From assembly GCF_936931525.1 (NCBI RefSeq), contig NZ_CAKZII010000091.1, positions 1 to 32,318 on the forward strand: a stretch of 32,318 nucleotides of DNA. Reading direction: 5' to 3'. The stretch comes from an uncultured Aurantimicrobium sp. GTDB taxonomy: Bacteria; Actinomycetota; Actinomycetes; Actinomycetales; Microbacteriaceae. A model generated the notes under the pieces. The model was given only the letters and a program-made list of their open reading frames with translations. It did not search any database and had not been told where the DNA came from. Positions 31,749-32,318 of this stretch are shown here, one piece after another. The first letter of the stretch is position 1; the number at the start of each line of letters is the position of its first letter. The translations under genes and the position numbers were made by a program.

Positions 31749-32318
31749 ACTTGCACCGTGAATACGACGACTGAGCTCGTGCGCAGTGGCCGTCATTTCC
31801 GGCAGGAGAGAGTCAACACGTTCTTTGAAAGCTTCTGGGGTATTCAAACCCGCCGCAGAGAAAGTCACGGCGATACCTGCCGCCGGCCAACCAATGTGGT
31901 CCTTCACGACGACTCCTACTGACGCCAAACCCTCCGTGATCTCTCCACGTTCCAAGGAATAACCCTGAGTCGCGGCATCAGTGACGAGTGCCTTGAGCTC
32001 GCGGTAGGTGCGGGGTCCCGTGCTCGCCACTCCTGCACGCTGAGTAAAGACGATGCTGTCGGGATAGAGCGCTCGGAGTTGTGCCGGGGGCAGCGCCGAG
32101 AGCAGGGCGCGACCAGAAGCAGTGAGGTGCGCTGGAAGGCGAACACCGACGTCAGTAACAAGGCTGGGTCGACGTGGCGCACGTTCTTCCACGACGTAGA
32201 GAACATCAGTGCCGTGCAGCACGGCAAGGTGAGCAGATTCTCCGATGTGGTCCACCAGCTTTGCCAACAAAGGTGCGCCAAGACGTGTCAGCGGTTGTTG
32301 GCGAGTGTAGGCGGAGGA
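31746..32318 (-). CDS. IclR-family transcriptional regulator, N-terminus outside window
   Basis: The frame is open to the right edge, so 190 residues of the C-terminal part are present and the N-terminal winged helix-turn-helix is missing. The visible part covers the effector-binding domain: GESAHLAVLHGTDVLYV, then HLTASGRALLSALP (the conserved TA.GKA region), YSLERGEITEGLASVGV and a C-terminal VDSLLPEMTATAHELSRRI helix. IclR regulators control carbon catabolic genes in response to small organic acids. No catabolic gene is beside it in the window; the SMR gene follows on the same strand. The target is unknown. Confidence 0.9.
   Translation of the reverse strand, partial: SSAYTRQQPLTRLGAPLLAKLVDHIGESAHLAVLHGTDVLYVVEERAPRRPSLVTDVGVRLPAHLTASGRALLSALPPAQLRALYPDSIVFTQRAGVASTGPRTYRELKALVTDAATQGYSLERGEITEGLASVGVVVKDHIGWPAAGIAVTFSAAGLNTPEAFKERVDSLLPEMTATAHELSRRIHGAS

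Noticed and set aside
1-32318. CRISPR arrays, insertion sequences, tRNA genes or a prophage
   Set aside because: Looking through both strands showed no regularly spaced repeats, transposase motifs, tRNA-like cloverleaf signals or phage structural genes.

Overview
The window looks like a chromosomal segment from an actinobacterium of the Microbacteriaceae type, probably a small-genome freshwater lineage close to Aurantimicrobium or Rhodoluna. This is inferred from the adnA-adnB / nudC / uvrD2 neighbourhood known from Actinobacteria, a by-eye GC content in the low-to-mid 50s %, compact gene packing, GTG starts and many apparently leaderless genes with TAGnnT-type -10 boxes. I see no tRNA, rRNA, CRISPR array, insertion sequence or prophage. 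No gene-free stretch exceeds 300 bases.

Layout. Positions 1-9730 hold a DNA-repair block on the minus strand: adnA (helicase-nuclease) overlapping adnB by ATGA, then nudC overlapping uvrD2 by GTGA; uvrD2 runs off the left edge. Between adnB and nudC, on the opposite strand, sits a phosphotransferase-fold protein that has lost both catalytic aspartates; its 3' end overlaps adnB by 61 bp. Positions 9796-13770 hold a cell-envelope polymer cluster: an ExoA-like glycosyltransferase, a CDP-alcohol phosphatidyltransferase, a second GT2 glycosyltransferase and a TagB/TarB-like polyol-phosphate transferase. Positions 13828-16670 hold a membrane-anchored HtrA protease behind a pair of AT-richer secreted proteins (a lipoprotein and a PKD-like protein).

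Positions 16733-19935 are transport: an NCS2 purine permease, then a PiT phosphate transporter coupled to a small two-helix membrane protein. Positions 20204-25579 hold an alpha/beta hydrolase, a ZIP-fold metal transporter with unusual PE motifs, a stand-alone SNF2 helicase, a small membrane protein and a fatty-acid desaturase. Positions 25642-28474 hold a copper-type P1B ATPase and a membrane-anchored Gly/His-rich protein. Positions 28566-32318 hold an NmrA-like SDR protein with a DUF2867-type tail, a secreted HNH nuclease with an Excalibur domain, a 32-residue Cys-pair peptide, an SMR efflux protein and a partial IclR regulator.

The most striking pattern is gene expression. At least ten genes have a -10-like hexamer ending 6-7 nt before the start codon, as expected of leaderless mRNAs. 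In three tandem pairs the upstream gene's stop codon is itself the first three bases of the downstream -10 box. The best candidates for undescribed biology are the 32-aa Cys-pair peptide, the pseudokinase in the adnAB-uvrD2 locus, and the envelope cluster with its altered phosphatidyltransferase motif.
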